Below are positions 44,328-52,748 of a stretch of DNA of 64,000 nt, in pieces (position 1 is the stretch's first letter; each line of letters begins with the position of its first letter). The stretch is from an uncultured Mollicutes bacterium (lineage in GTDB: Bacteria > Bacillota_I > Bacilli_A > RFN20 > CAG-288), in NCBI GenBank assembly GCA_900539865.1, contig UQDS01000001.1:186001-250000 (forward strand), written 5' to 3'. The translations under genes and the position numbers were made by a program. The notes under the pieces are model-generated. The model worked only from the letters and a program-made list of their open reading frames with translations, was not told the origin of the DNA and made no database searches.

Positions 44328-46141
44328 AATTCGATCAAAAACACATTCGCAACTTCTGTGTAGTTGCTCATATCGATCACGGCAAATCGACGCTTTGTGA
44401 CCGTATTTTAGAAAAAACAGGAGCCGTTGAATTCCGTGAATTGCAGCCCCAACTTTTAGATGAAATGTCCATTGAAAGAGAACGCGGCATCACAATTAAA
44501 CTAAACGCAGTCAGCGTACCATACAAAGCTAAAAATGGTGAAACATATCGTTTAAATCTGATTGACACTCCTGGTCACGTCGACTTCACTTATGAAGTCA
44601 GCCGTTCTTTAAGCGCATGCGAAGGAGCGCTTTTGGTTGTGGATGCCACCCAAGGAGTTCAGGCTCAAACACTTGCCAATGGTTATCTGGCAATTGATAA
44701 CCACCTTGAAATCCTTCCTGTGGTGAATAAAGTCGATTTACCAAGTGCAGATTTAGAACGCTGTCAGTTGGAGTTAATTGATACTTTAGGTATGGATCCT
44801 GAAAAAGTAATCCCCGTTTCTGCAAAGACGGGGGTTGGTATTGAAGACTTGCTTGAACATATCGTCACCGACCTTCCATCGCCAAAAGGCGATTCAAACG
44901 CTCCGTTAAAAGCGTTGATTTTCGACTCTAAATTTGACTCTTATCGCGGTGTCATCATCCTGATTCGTATCTTCGACGGTCAGGTTCGTGTCGGCGATAA
45001 AATCAAATTGATGTCAAATGGAAATACTTACCAAGTCACTGAATTAGGTATCCGCACTCCCAAAGAACAAAAGCTCGATTCCTTAGAGGCCGGTGAAGTC
45101 GGTTATCTTGCAGCTAGCATTAAAAACATCAAGGACATCAATGTCGGCGATACGATAACGAGCGTTGAACATCCAGTCAGTGAACCGCTGAAAGGTTTTC
45201 GTAAGACACAGCCGATGGTCTTTGCCGGTCTTTATCCTTCTGACAACAAAGACTTTGAAAATTTAAAAGCTGCCTTAGATAAGCTCTCCTTAAATGACTC
45301 CGCTTTGGTATACGAGCCTGAAACCAGTGTCGCTTTGGGTTCTGGATTCCGTTGCGGCTTCTTAGGTCTTTTGCATATGGAAGTGGTACAAGAACGTTTA
45401 GAAGACGAGTTTGACTTAGATATCATGTGTACCGCTCCCTCTGTTGTTTACGAAATTGTTTTTACAGATGGCACTCGTCAATTCATTCAAAACCCTGCAG
45501 ATTTTCCGCGTGATAGAACCAAGATTAAAGAAACCTATGAGCCATTTGCTAAAGTGAATATCATGGCTCCGAAAGATTTTGTCGGGAACATCATGACTCT
45601 TTGTCAAAACCGTCGTGCAGAATACGATACCATGACTTACATTGATGAGACTCGCGTTGAACTTAAATATAAAATGCCCTTAAGCGAAATTGTATTTGAC
45701 TTCTTTGATCGTTTAAAATCTGTCTCCCAAGGCTATGCATCTTTAGACTATATGCCGATTGGATATGAGAAAAGCGATGTACAACGCATGGATATCCTTC
45801 TCAACGGTGAAGTTGTCGATGCGTTAACGACGATTGTCTTTACTGGCACCGCCTATCCTAGAGCTCGTGCTGTTGTTGACAAATTGAAAGAGGTCATCCC
45901 TAAACAGCAGTTTGAAATTCCAGTTCAGGCCGCTTTTGAAAGTAAAATCATCGCTCGAGCAGATATCAAATCGGTTCGCAAAGATGTTTTAGCAAAATGT
46001 TATGGTGGCGATATCAGCAGAAAGAAAAAATTGTTAGAAAAGCAAAAGAAAGGTAAGAAGAGAATGAAGGAGTTCGGTAAGGTTCAAGTACCGCAAGAAG
46101 CCTTTATTGCCATGCTTACCGTCGATGATAGTTCAAAATAA
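44324..46141 (+). CDS. lepA: Elongation factor 4
   Basis: A 605-residue translational GTPase that acts on ribosomes in initiation or back-translocation. G motifs are AHIDHGKSTL, the DTPGHVDF switch and NKVDLPSADL; the LepA-specific C-terminal domain is present (KKLLEKQKKGKKRMKEFGKV). It starts inside the end of the helicase gene (GGAGCAAGAAAAGTGAAATT; GTG start). Length is normal for the family. Confidence 0.97.
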   Translation: MKFDQKHIRNFCVVAHIDHGKSTLCDRILEKTGAVEFRELQPQLLDEMSIERERGITIKLNAVSVPYKAKNGETYRLNLIDTPGHVDFTYEVSRSLSACEGALLVVDATQGVQAQTLANGYLAIDNHLEILPVVNKVDLPSADLERCQLELIDTLGMDPEKVIPVSAKTGVGIEDLLEHIVTDLPSPKGDSNAPLKALIFDSKFDSYRGVIILIRIFDGQVRVGDKIKLMSNGNTYQVTELGIRTPKEQKLDSLEAGEVGYLAASIKNIKDINVGDTITSVEHPVSEPLKGFRKTQPMVFAGLYPSDNKDFENLKAALDKLSLNDSALVYEPETSVALGSGFRCGFLGLLHMEVVQERLEDEFDLDIMCTAPSVVYEIVFTDGTRQFIQNPADFPRDRTKIKETYEPFAKVNIMAPKDFVGNIMTLCQNRRAEYDTMTYIDETRVELKYKMPLSEIVFDFFDRLKSVSQGYASLDYMPIGYEKSDVQRMDILLNGEVVDALTTIVFTGTAYPRARAVVDKLKEVIPKQQFEIPVQAAFESKIIARADIKSVRKDVLAKCYGGDISRKKKLLEKQKKGKKRMKEFGKVQVPQEAFIAMLTVDDSSK

Positions 46142-46214
46142 TAGTTGTTAAATAGTATTTAAGTCTTCAATTGTGATAAACTAAAGCTGTATTTGAATAA
46201 AGGTAAGGAAGCGT

Positions 46215-47525
46215 ATGATTCGAATTGATGAAGGAAGACGTTTTTCTGATGACACCTATGCCAGTAAGGAAGACGTAAAAGCAGCGTATAACCAAGATAA
46301 TGTCGATGTGGTTTGGGATAAAATTCTTTCCTACCGCTCCTATTTTGATTGTGAAAGTGATCTTTCTGATACCAATGGTAACCACTACAAGATTTGTCTT
46401 ACCAAAAAGATTCTTGCAACTTGTTACCCCTTAGAGATTTCACTTGTGAAAATGTACGCCGATTACGCTTCTCTCTTCAACGAATATCGCAACGCATTTG
46501 CGTTGAACCAATTGGTGAAAGCAATGAGTGCAACAGCACATTTTGCGAACATCAACGTTTCGGAAAATACGATTACCAAAATCGCAAAAGGAGAAATTGA
46601 GAATTTATCGAATTCCCTTTTTCCTTTAAAAGCTTATCAAAACGCTTATTGCTACGCGTTAGCAAATGATCATTTTGACTTGCAGGTTATGGAAAACATC
46701 AACAAACTATTAATCGGTCAAGAATTAGATTCCGATATTACCTACCGCAAGAGCGAAGTGACAAATATTGTCAACCCTTTGATTGCACCGGCTGTAAAAG
46801 ATATTCCTTCCCATCTTAACAATCTCTTCTCATTCCTGGAACAAAAAGAAATCCCCGCCATTTTAAAAGCGTTAGGTATCATATATACTTTTTCCTACTT
46901 ACGCCCCTTTGAATACTCTAACGAAGAGACGGCAGGCCTTTGTGCAAAAGCATTTTTAAATGTACAAAACATGGCATTACCCGGTTTTTCCTTGTCTTTA
47001 GAGTCTTTAGCATATACGATAAGTTTTGCTTATTTTAAACATTTAAAAGAAAGTGAAGACACATTAGATCTCACATATTACTGTCAGGCTGTTTTACCTT
47101 TCTTAGAGTTTTGTCGCAATAAAATGGCCAAAGAATTGCATGATGTACAATTGAAACAAGAAGAGGCTTTACAGTCTCCTACACTTCAAAATGATAAGCA
47201 ATCAGACGATTATGCATCTTCCCTCAACGGCTCTACTTCATTTGCTCTTCCTGACTTTCCAATTTCATCTGATGAAACAAAGATAGAAGTCCTTGCCAAA
47301 AAGCTTTTAGAAGTGCATCCTCACTTAAAAAAGAAGCAAGCTCACTTCTATGCCGGTCATTGTCAAATCGGGTTACACTACACCATCGAACAGTTTAAAA
47401 AAGAAGAACACACCGTATATGAAACCGCCAGAACATCGATGGAAGATTTAGCAAACCGTGGTTTCTATAAAAAAGAGCTGATTGGAAAGAAGTTTGTTTA
47501 TACACCGATTCCGATTAAAGATTAA
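46215..47525 (+). CDS. Fic-like protein lacking the catalytic motif
   Basis: 436 residues. The helical core follows the Fic fold: MENINKLLIGQELDSDITYR then KSEVTNIV (the usual 'G.YR...V.I' region), later ALGIIYTFSYLRPFEYSNEE at about 220-240 where active Fic proteins have HPFxxGNGRxxR. Here the catalytic His is Arg and the glycines of GNGR are absent. So AMP transfer is not expected. The C-terminus (about 350-436) resembles a winged-helix domain. It may be a binding or regulatory protein. It follows lepA with a GGTAAGGAAG site. Confidence 0.55.
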   Translation: MIRIDEGRRFSDDTYASKEDVKAAYNQDNVDVVWDKILSYRSYFDCESDLSDTNGNHYKICLTKKILATCYPLEISLVKMYADYASLFNEYRNAFALNQLVKAMSATAHFANINVSENTITKIAKGEIENLSNSLFPLKAYQNAYCYALANDHFDLQVMENINKLLIGQELDSDITYRKSEVTNIVNPLIAPAVKDIPSHLNNLFSFLEQKEIPAILKALGIIYTFSYLRPFEYSNEETAGLCAKAFLNVQNMALPGFSLSLESLAYTISFAYFKHLKESEDTLDLTYYCQAVLPFLEFCRNKMAKELHDVQLKQEEALQSPTLQNDKQSDDYASSLNGSTSFALPDFPISSDETKIEVLAKKLLEVHPHLKKKQAHFYAGHCQIGLHYTIEQFKKEEHTVYETARTSMEDLANRGFYKKELIGKKFVYTPIPIKD

Positions 47526-47526
47526 T

Positions 47527-48633
47527 ATGATTCACTCACTTTATATACACATACCGTTTTGTGATCACATATGTAGCTATTGTGATTTCCCTAAAGTTTT
47601 GTGTGGAACATTTTTCCAAGAGGATTATATCAAAACTCTTATAAAAGACATTGATTCTTTATCTATTCCAGATAATTCTCTTCGCACAATCTACATCGGC
47701 GGAGGAACACCAAGCGCATTATCTTTAGATTGTCTTAAAATACTTCTTTCTTACTTAAGCAAACATTTTCCTTCGGTCGAGGAATTTACAATGGAAGCGA
47801 ACCCTGAATCTCTTACGGAAGAAAAAATCGCCCTTGCCAAAATTAGTGGGGTCAATCGCATATCTCTTGGTGTACAAACCACAAATGAGAAACTCCTTTT
47901 TACACTCAACCGAAAACATAATAATCAACAAGTCGCTTCTGTTATAAAAAATCTCAATAAATATGGTATTGAAAATTACAACCTCGATTTCATCTATGGA
48001 CTTCCCGGACAGGCGCTTGAAGACATCGACAAAGATCTCGCTTTTGCACTTTCTCTCAAACCGAAACATTTATCTTTTTATTCTTTGCAGATCGAAGAAG
48101 GAACTTTACTCTATAACAAGAAAGTGAAACCTTGTAGCGATGACAATTACGCACAATTTTATGAACACGTTGTTCAAAGTTTAAAGGAAGCTGGATTTCA
48201 ACGATACGAAATATCTAATTTTGCACTTCCCACCTATGAATCAAAACACAATCTCACCTATTGGCATGATGAATATTATTATGCTGCTGGGCTCGGTGCC
48301 AGCGGCTATCTTCCTTCTCTTCGCTATAAAAACACTGCTTCCATGAACCATTATTTAAAACATCAATTCCGTTATCAAGAAGAAACAATCACACTCGAAG
48401 ATGAAGAATTTGAGTTTTTGATGCTCAACCTTCGCTTGACACAAGGTTTTTTACTCGAAGATTTTAAACGTCGCTTTCAAAAAGATTTTCTTTTCTCCTA
48501 TCAGCAAGAGATAGAAAAAGTAAAACCCTATGTGCAAATTTCAAATGGTCGTTTTGCAATTAAAGAAAAATACCTTTATACCATGGATCAGATTCTCTTA
48601 GAATTGTTAAAACTTCCTCAAACAGATGAATAA
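47527..48633 (+). CDS. hemW: Radical SAM heme chaperone HemW
   Basis: A 368-residue cytosolic protein of the HemN/HemW family. The radical SAM cluster motif is CDHICSYCDF, followed by YIGGGTPSAL and NYNLDFIYGLPGQ. The size and C-terminal HemN-type domain suit HemW, which binds heme, rather than the oxygen-independent coproporphyrinogen oxidase HemN. The ATG at 47527 is chosen because it follows the Fic stop by a base and the family starts near this point; an upstream ATG is inside the Fic gene. In B. subtilis the orthologue also follows lepA. Confidence 0.93.
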   Translation: MIHSLYIHIPFCDHICSYCDFPKVLCGTFFQEDYIKTLIKDIDSLSIPDNSLRTIYIGGGTPSALSLDCLKILLSYLSKHFPSVEEFTMEANPESLTEEKIALAKISGVNRISLGVQTTNEKLLFTLNRKHNNQQVASVIKNLNKYGIENYNLDFIYGLPGQALEDIDKDLAFALSLKPKHLSFYSLQIEEGTLLYNKKVKPCSDDNYAQFYEHVVQSLKEAGFQRYEISNFALPTYESKHNLTYWHDEYYYAAGLGASGYLPSLRYKNTASMNHYLKHQFRYQEETITLEDEEFEFLMLNLRLTQGFLLEDFKRRFQKDFLFSYQQEIEKVKPYVQISNGRFAIKEKYLYTMDQILLELLKLPQTDE

Positions 48634-48639
48634 TATTTT

Positions 48640-48674
48640 CTCTTCTTACCAATAAGTGGTAAGGAGAGTTTTTT
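48640..48674 (+). terminator. Terminator that contains the next gene's ribosome binding site
   Basis: CTCTTCTTACCA pairs with TGGTAAGGAGAG (12 bp, one wobble, loop ATAAG), followed by TTTTTT and directly by ATG. The Shine-Dalgarno AAGGAG of the next gene is inside the 3' arm, so folding would stop transcription and also hide the start. Confidence 0.85.
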
Positions 48675-49346
48675 ATGATTGCTTTTTTGAAACAAAATTT
48701 ATCCTACCTTTTTCTCTTTGCGACAATATCTTTTTCTTTATCTCTCATTCTCGCTATGTCATTGTGGGGATTGTGTTACGCTATCTTACAATTTCTTGCT
48801 TGTGCTATTCTCCTTTATTTCTTAAATAAAGAAAAACAAAAGGAAAAGATTGTTTTTGCTACTTATCGTTTTTTGCAATCGTTTATCTCTAATTTGAATT
48901 TACAGAAAAATGTAAAAGCATCTTTAGAAATCGCTAGTTATCATTTAGATGGATATCAAGTGATTAAAAGTTATGAAGAATGTCTAGAGTTGAAAGATAA
49001 ATCATATCGCCTTTATGGGTTTGAAAAATACTTTAGATCGATTCTAGAAAAAGAAGAAGAAAACCAAGCACAACTCATTGATTACTATCCTTTACTAGAG
49101 GAAATTCAAGATGCTTTTCAACGTTTGGAAAAGAAAAGAGAACGGAGAGAAAAAAACTGTAAATTGTTTTTGATCCTTTACCTTCTTTCCCTCTCTTTCC
49201 TCGCCCTCGTCTTCCAAAGCAGTTCTTTTCTTAAGGAAATCATTCTGCAAAAGCTTTATCTCCACCTCTCAGGAATCTTGCTTTCTCTTTCAATACCGCT
49301 CTATTTATTCTTTCTCATAAGGAGTTTACGAAATGAAATTATTTAA
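48675..49346 (+). CDS. Membrane protein resembling a TadB/T2SF-type pilus platform protein
   Basis: 223 residues: two N-terminal membrane helices (about 9-48), a helical cytoplasmic part with many Glu and Lys, and two C-terminal helices (about 163-183 and 193-213). This order is that of TadB/TadC-like inner-membrane platform proteins. The T2SF domain cannot be confirmed by eye. It begins immediately after a terminator whose 3' arm is its ribosome binding site, and it overlaps the next gene by 14 bases. Confidence 0.5.
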   Translation: MIAFLKQNLSYLFLFATISFSLSLILAMSLWGLCYAILQFLACAILLYFLNKEKQKEKIVFATYRFLQSFISNLNLQKNVKASLEIASYHLDGYQVIKSYEECLELKDKSYRLYGFEKYFRSILEKEEENQAQLIDYYPLLEEIQDAFQRLEKKRERREKNCKLFLILYLLSLSFLALVFQSSSFLKEIILQKLYLHLSGILLSLSIPLYLFFLIRSLRNEII

Positions 49347-49938
49347 AGATAGAAAAGAAAAAAGAAATATCATCAAAGAGAAAGGAAATAACAATTTTTT
49401 TTCTTATCTACCTCTTTTAATTTCGATGGGCATCTCCTTTTTTGTCTTTTTCTTTACCCGCCAGATGATGATTGCTTTATCCGTGATGTTAAATGGTTTA
49501 TGTATCACTTTGATATCCGAAGAGAAAAACAACTCCTTTCGTAAACAGATGGATAACGGAGGATTTTATCAAACTTTTCTACGAGAAAGCGCAATGGAAA
49601 AAAGTTATCTTCTCGGGTTCCAAAAGGCCGTAGATAACATGCCATTATCAGAGGAAAAAGATCGTTTTCTCGATTATATAGACAGCAATTATCAAAAGGA
49701 ATTTCCAATAAGCAGTGTGGCAAACACACAAGAAGTCAATTTGTTACAAACGATTCATTTGATTTTGTATAACAAAGAAGAATACTGCTTTGAAACGACA
49801 ACCATTCTTTTAAATAAATTAAAAGTTTATAAAGATGAACACACATCAAATAAAGATAAAAATTATATAATTTTAAGTTTGATTTCTTATTTTCTTTTCT
49901 ATATTTTAATTTTCTTTGGAATCCTTTATTATGCGTAA
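49333..49938 (+). CDS. Second membrane protein of the cassette, TadC-like layout
   Basis: 201 residues with a Lys-rich start, two close membrane helices (about 24-58), a cytoplasmic helical middle and one or two helices at the C-terminus (about 177-200). Its organisation copies that of the gene before it. A GGAGTTTACGAA site lies in the previous gene. No family can be named with certainty. Confidence 0.5.
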   Translation: MKLFKDRKEKRNIIKEKGNNNFFSYLPLLISMGISFFVFFFTRQMMIALSVMLNGLCITLISEEKNNSFRKQMDNGGFYQTFLRESAMEKSYLLGFQKAVDNMPLSEEKDRFLDYIDSNYQKEFPISSVANTQEVNLLQTIHLILYNKEEYCFETTTILLNKLKVYKDEHTSNKDKNYIILSLISYFLFYILIFFGILYYA

Positions 49939-50245
49939 ACACTTACCTTTTTTTCTCCTACCTATCTTGATCTCTTTTTTACTATCCCTTGTGCATGACT
50001 TTGTTGTAACAAGTGAATTTTATATGCTTTTGCCTCAGGCGAAGTTTCAAGTCGAATACAATATAGATCATGAGCTTCTCTTTAGTGAAAACCTTGACAA
50101 ACGTCTTCATCTTATTTGTTTATCCTCTTGCAATTACGATCAAATCATGGTTCCAAAAACCGTGAAATACATTTTGCGAAGCAAAAAGAAACGAATCTTT
50201 TTTTCTACACAAATACAAAAAGTGTGTGTTTACAATCGACAATAA
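49931..50245 (+). CDS. Small exported protein of the cassette
   Basis: 104 residues from the ATG at 49931, beginning MRKHLPFFLLPILISFLLS: a signal or anchor helix followed by a short basic extracellular part with two cysteines (CLSSCNYDQ) and a Lys/Arg-rich end. It overlaps the gene before it. The size and start could fit a minor pilin-like or secreted protein, but no pilin motif (such as a G-F start with E5) is present. tyrS follows. Confidence 0.45.
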   Translation: MRKHLPFFLLPILISFLLSLVHDFVVTSEFYMLLPQAKFQVEYNIDHELLFSENLDKRLHLICLSSCNYDQIMVPKTVKYILRSKKKRIFFSTQIQKVCVYNRQ

Positions 50246-50295
50246 TATATGTTTATATTATACTAATATTGTTTTAGATGTTTAGTGAGGTATTT

Positions 50296-51546
50296 ATGAA
50301 TATTATTGATGATTTAGAAAAAAGAGGTCTCCTCGACAACTTCTCCGACAGAGAGAAAATCCATGAAATGTTTGATACTCCGCAGACGATCTATTGCGGT
50401 TTTGATCCTAGCGCCAAGTCTTTACAGCTTGGTAATTTCATTATGATCACCATTTTGAGAAGATTACAAAAGGCTGGGCATAGAGTCATTGCAATGCTCG
50501 GTGGCGCTACCGGAATGATCGGTGATCCTTCTGGCAAAAAGGCAGAAAGAAAATTTCTTAGTCCGGACCAAGTCTTAGAAAATGCAGAATGCATTCGCGC
50601 TCAGCTTTCTAAATATATCGATACAAGCGATCCGGAAAAGGGTCTTATCATCAACAATTACGAATGGTGGAGTCAAACAAACATTCTCACCTTCTTAAGA
50701 GATTATGGTAAGAACTTCCAAATCGGCTATATGCTCTCCAAAGATATTGTGAAATCTCGCTTAGAAGTTGGTATTTCTTATGCTGAGTTTTCCTATATGA
50801 TTTTACAAGCCGGTGACTTTGATAATCTCTTCCGCAAATATCACTGCACCATGCAAATCGGTGGCGGTGACCAGTGGGGTAATCTCACTTCTGCTTTAGA
50901 TTTCGTCAAGAAAAAAGAAGGCAATGACTGCGGAGCGGAGGTCTTCTCCTTCAAACTCATCACCGATAGCCAAGGTAGAAAATTCGGCAAGAGCGAAAAT
51001 GGTGCTCTTTACTTAGATCCTACCATGACAACTCCATACCACATTTATCAGTATTTTATGAATGTCTCTGACGCTGATGTTTTAAGATACTTATACATCT
51101 TTGATGACCGTCCGATTGAGGAAATCAACGAAATTTACAAGAGACACATCGAACATCCCGAATTGCGTAATGGTCAGAAAGAATTAGCAAAGGTCATTGT
51201 CACTGCCCTTCACGGCGCAGATGCTGCTATCGAATGTGAAAAAATGTCTCTCGCCTTATTTACCGATTCCTTCCAAGGTCTTTCTGCCTCTGGCTTAAGA
51301 GATCTTACTGACGGACTAGTTGTCGTTGAAAAAGAAGGTGAAATCTCTATCTTAGATGCCCTTATTGAGACAAAACTCGCTTCTTCTCGCAGAGAAGCCA
51401 GAGAATTCCTCAACAACGGAGCCATTAAAGTAAATGGTGAAAAAGTGACATCTCTCGATACAGTTTTGACAAAAGAAAATAGCCTCGAAGGAGGCTATAT
51501 CTTCCTCAAGAGAGGTAAAAAGCTTTACGCCTGCTTGAAATTCTAA
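50296..51546 (+). CDS. tyrS: Tyrosyl-tRNA synthetase
   Basis: 416 residues from the ATG at 50296, which has a GTGAGG site; an earlier ATG is 6 codons upstream. Class I features are GFDPSAKSLQLGNF in place of the HIGH region, GGATGMIGDPSGK, QIGGGDQWGN, KFGKSENGALY as KMSKS, and an S4-type RNA-binding end (TKLASSRREAREFLNNGAIK). The HIGH motif is unusual: LQLGN instead of LH[IL]GH and Ser instead of the Thr before it. The rest is normal. It is convergent with the hydrolase (4-base overlap). Confidence 0.95.
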   Translation: MNIIDDLEKRGLLDNFSDREKIHEMFDTPQTIYCGFDPSAKSLQLGNFIMITILRRLQKAGHRVIAMLGGATGMIGDPSGKKAERKFLSPDQVLENAECIRAQLSKYIDTSDPEKGLIINNYEWWSQTNILTFLRDYGKNFQIGYMLSKDIVKSRLEVGISYAEFSYMILQAGDFDNLFRKYHCTMQIGGGDQWGNLTSALDFVKKKEGNDCGAEVFSFKLITDSQGRKFGKSENGALYLDPTMTTPYHIYQYFMNVSDADVLRYLYIFDDRPIEEINEIYKRHIEHPELRNGQKELAKVIVTALHGADAAIECEKMSLALFTDSFQGLSASGLRDLTDGLVVVEKEGEISILDALIETKLASSRREAREFLNNGAIKVNGEKVTSLDTVLTKENSLEGGYIFLKRGKKLYACLKF

Positions 51547-52580
51547 TTTAAGAACGTCTCAATTTCCCTTGTTTCTTCTTCGTTATACGGATACATTTGG
51601 ACACGGTTTAAATGAGAAAGAAAACTTTCCATTTGCCGTGTCTTTTCGTTTTCATCTTGAATTTGAAGAATTTCCTCATACTTCTTTACAGCATCTGCAT
51701 AATTTTCACTTGCTTGCAATGTGATAAGAGTATTGTGCTTTCCTTCTCTATGAACAATAACTTTGCGTTGATTTTCCGCATGTTTTAAGCAATATTGTGC
51801 GATGGAATGTTGATACAACACCATCGGATCATCTTCTGCATGAATCACCAAGCACTTCGTTTGATGATTGTTTTTCAATCCGCGTTTTGCAGTGATCATA
51901 TTCCTTCTTCCGAAAATTGTGAAAAAGCAAAGTGAAAACATAGGAAGCAAGAAATAATACAGAGCCTTATTTTGACTTTTTACCATATCCAACATAACAG
52001 TAAGAGGAGAGACAAAACCAGAGCGCATGATTGCTTTCTCAATCTCAGAGTGTTTCTTTAAAGCACCCGCAACACAATATGCACCCCAACTATGACCATA
52101 AAGATAAATAGGAAGGTTTCCATTCAATTTTTCTTTTTCGACAAAACGGATTACATTTTCCAAGACATAAACACCATTTGCAAAAGAGACCTGTGTTTTA
52201 CCCTCGCTGATACCAACACCATATTGATCAAATGCTAACACTTGATATCCCAATTTCGTTAAAAACGCAATATCGACAAGGTATTGAACATGCGTACCAA
52301 AAAAGCCGTGCGCTAAAATGATAAAGCCACGAAAATCCGCTCTGTTTTTATCTTCATATATATATCCTTTAATCGCTTCTCCATAAAATCCGATGCGAAT
52401 CATTTTACGTGAGAGAAACGCTTCGTAATCTTCGTAACGAAGATAACACGGATTATCTGGATCGGATCCTCGGACACCTAATACTTTTTTTGTAAGGACA
52501 AAAACAATAAATAAACAGGCTAAATAATAAAGGATAAGAAGTCCTAAAATAACAAATAATGTAATGATGATAGCAACCAT
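51543..52580 (-). CDS. Membrane-anchored alpha/beta hydrolase
   Basis: 345 residues from the ATG at 52580 (AGAGGT site); a start 10 codons earlier lacks one. An N-terminal helix (IIITLFVILGLLILYYLAC) anchors it, then an alpha/beta hydrolase with nucleophile GHSWGA, oxyanion region LAHGFFGTHVQYL, acid Asp in HAEDDPM and His in GKHNTL. Relatives include BAAT/Bem46-like esterases. The substrate is unknown. The active site likely faces the cytosol or the membrane depending on topology. Confidence 0.85.
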   Translation of the reverse strand: MVAIIITLFVILGLLILYYLACLFIVFVLTKKVLGVRGSDPDNPCYLRYEDYEAFLSRKMIRIGFYGEAIKGYIYEDKNRADFRGFIILAHGFFGTHVQYLVDIAFLTKLGYQVLAFDQYGVGISEGKTQVSFANGVYVLENVIRFVEKEKLNGNLPIYLYGHSWGAYCVAGALKKHSEIEKAIMRSGFVSPLTVMLDMVKSQNKALYYFLLPMFSLCFFTIFGRRNMITAKRGLKNNHQTKCLVIHAEDDPMVLYQHSIAQYCLKHAENQRKVIVHREGKHNTLITLQASENYADAVKKYEEILQIQDENEKTRQMESFLSHLNRVQMYPYNEEETREIETFLN

Positions 52581-52676
52581 AGTGATACCTCTAATATTAA
52601 TTATATCCATTTTAAGAGAAGTTTAGTACAAATTTCCAATTAGAGCAAAGTGAAGAAAATAGAAAAAATTATATTT

Positions 52677-52703
52677 TTAGCACTCTTCACTTGCAACTGC
52701 TAA
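52677..52703 (+). promoter_or_regulatory. CIRCE operator (HrcA site)
   Basis: TTAGCACTC, 9 bases, then AACTGCTAA. The left half matches the CIRCE consensus exactly and the right half 7 of 9. It covers the -35 element of the clpB promoter, so HrcA repression of clpB is expected. Confidence 0.8.
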
Positions 52704-52718
52704 TTTTTGTGATATAGT
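52691..52718 (+). promoter_or_regulatory. clpB promoter
   Basis: TTGCAA and TATAGT spaced by 16 bases, with the -35 inside the CIRCE site. The ATG is about 30 bases downstream after AAAAAGGAGG. Confidence 0.75.
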
Positions 52719-52748
52719 ATTAGTGTAGATAAAAAGGAGGCCACAATT

